This document shows positions 6,219 through 6,596 of a DNA stretch of 6,596 bases, one piece after another. The DNA is from an uncultured Bacteroidales bacterium (lineage in GTDB: Bacteria > Bacteroidota > Bacteroidia > Bacteroidales > UBA932), in assembly GCA_946405485.1 (NCBI GenBank), contig CAMJHJ010000138.1, forward strand, positions 1-6,596, given 5' to 3'. The notes under the pieces are model-generated. The model was not told the origin of the DNA. It did not search any database and saw nothing but the letters and a program-made list of their open reading frames with translations. Each line of letters opens with the position of its first letter. The stretch's first letter is position 1. The position numbers were made by a program, and so were the translations under genes.

Positions 6219-6596
6219 GAGACCGACCATCATCGACTTTGTCGAGAAGTATAGCCGTCAGTTCCCGGACAATGTCTACATCCGGGAAAAAGTGGACGGG
6301 ACATGGAAAGAAATCACCCAGAAGCAGACCCGTGAAGAGGCTTACCGTATCGGGGCCGGCCTGATGGCGCTGGGTGTGGAAAAGGGAGATAAGATCGCCC
6401 TGCTTTCTGAAAGCCGTGCGATGTGGGTCCTGTCCGAACTCGGAGCGATGTATGCCGGCGCGACCGATGTACCTCTTTCTGTCAACCTGGGCGATGGGAA
6501 AGACCTCTTGTTCCGTATCCACCATTCCGAGGCCAAGTGGGTCCTCGTGTCCGCCAACCAGCTTCCCAAGATCCGCGCCATCATCGGCGAGTGCCC
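6208..6596 (+). CDS. AMP-binding acyl-CoA synthetase (long-chain fatty acid-CoA ligase-like), N-terminal part
   Basis: The frame is open for 129 codons from the ATG at 6208 to the right edge, so only about a fifth of a typical ligase of about 550-650 residues is present. Seen: the N-terminal ANL-superfamily pattern, with WKEIT (33-37), GLMALGVEKGDKIALLSESR (51-70) and LGAMYAGATDVPLSVNL (78-94). Known for the family: these enzymes adenylate a carboxylic acid with ATP and transfer it to CoA; long-chain fatty acid is the usual substrate for sequences of this flavour. The P-loop (TSGTTG-like) and the C-terminal lysine region are beyond the window, so substrate and completeness cannot be tested. 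The start overlaps the kinase gene by 11 bp, with no -7 box nearby, so co-transcription and translational coupling with the kinase are likely. Confidence 0.85.
   Translation, partial: MDNKRPTIIDFVEKYSRQFPDNVYIREKVDGTWKEITQKQTREEAYRIGAGLMALGVEKGDKIALLSESRAMWVLSELGAMYAGATDVPLSVNLGDGKDLLFRIHHSEAKWVLVSANQLPKIRAIIGEC

Overview
The window looks like chromosomal DNA from a member of the Bacteroidota, probably a fairly GC-rich Bacteroidales (an Alistipes-like or uncultured gut/rumen lineage is a guess). Three things support this: five good matches to the Bacteroidota -7 promoter box TAnnTTTG at sensible distances from gene starts, the general absence of strong Shine-Dalgarno sequences, and the protein flavours (a PbpC / bacterial alpha-2-macroglobulin pair and a tandem pair of small deoxynucleoside kinases). 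Coding density is very high, with no gene-free stretch above about 80 bp. I see no tRNA, rRNA, CRISPR, insertion sequence, phage or defence gene.

Layout. (1) Positions 1-1823, minus strand: the N-terminal 607 codons of a bacterial alpha-2-macroglobulin lipoprotein, which runs off the left edge. (2) Positions 1854-4163, plus strand: a complete pbpC, encoding a bifunctional class A penicillin-binding protein (GT51 glycosyltransferase, transpeptidase, C-terminal BiPBP_C domain). It is divergent from the macroglobulin gene across only 30 bp. (3) Positions 4160-4852, minus strand: a YcbL/glyoxalase II-like metallo-beta-lactamase-fold hydrolase, convergent with pbpC and overlapping it by 4 bp. (4) Positions 4929-5543 and 5580-6218, plus strand: two tandem paralogous deoxynucleoside kinases, about 64% identical by hand count. 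(5) Position 6208 to the right edge, plus strand: the first 129 codons of an AMP-binding long-chain acyl-CoA synthetase-like protein, overlapping the second kinase by 11 bp.

How it works together. The macroglobulin and PbpC form the known envelope module in which a lipid-anchored protease trap is thought to guard the periplasm while PbpC repairs peptidoglycan. Here the two genes are divergent and their candidate -7 boxes face each other 12 bp apart, so the two promoters probably cannot fire at once. The hydrolase and the first kinase are also divergent, with back-to-back -7 boxes. The two kinases should supply dNMPs by salvage of deoxynucleosides. They differ at two positions that line up with known base-recognition residues of human dCK, which suggests split substrate preference and possibly a heterodimer. 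The acyl-CoA synthetase has no visible promoter and is probably co-transcribed with the second kinase.

No clearly new biological system is visible. The observations most worth a second look are the kinase pair and the two overlapping promoter pairs.
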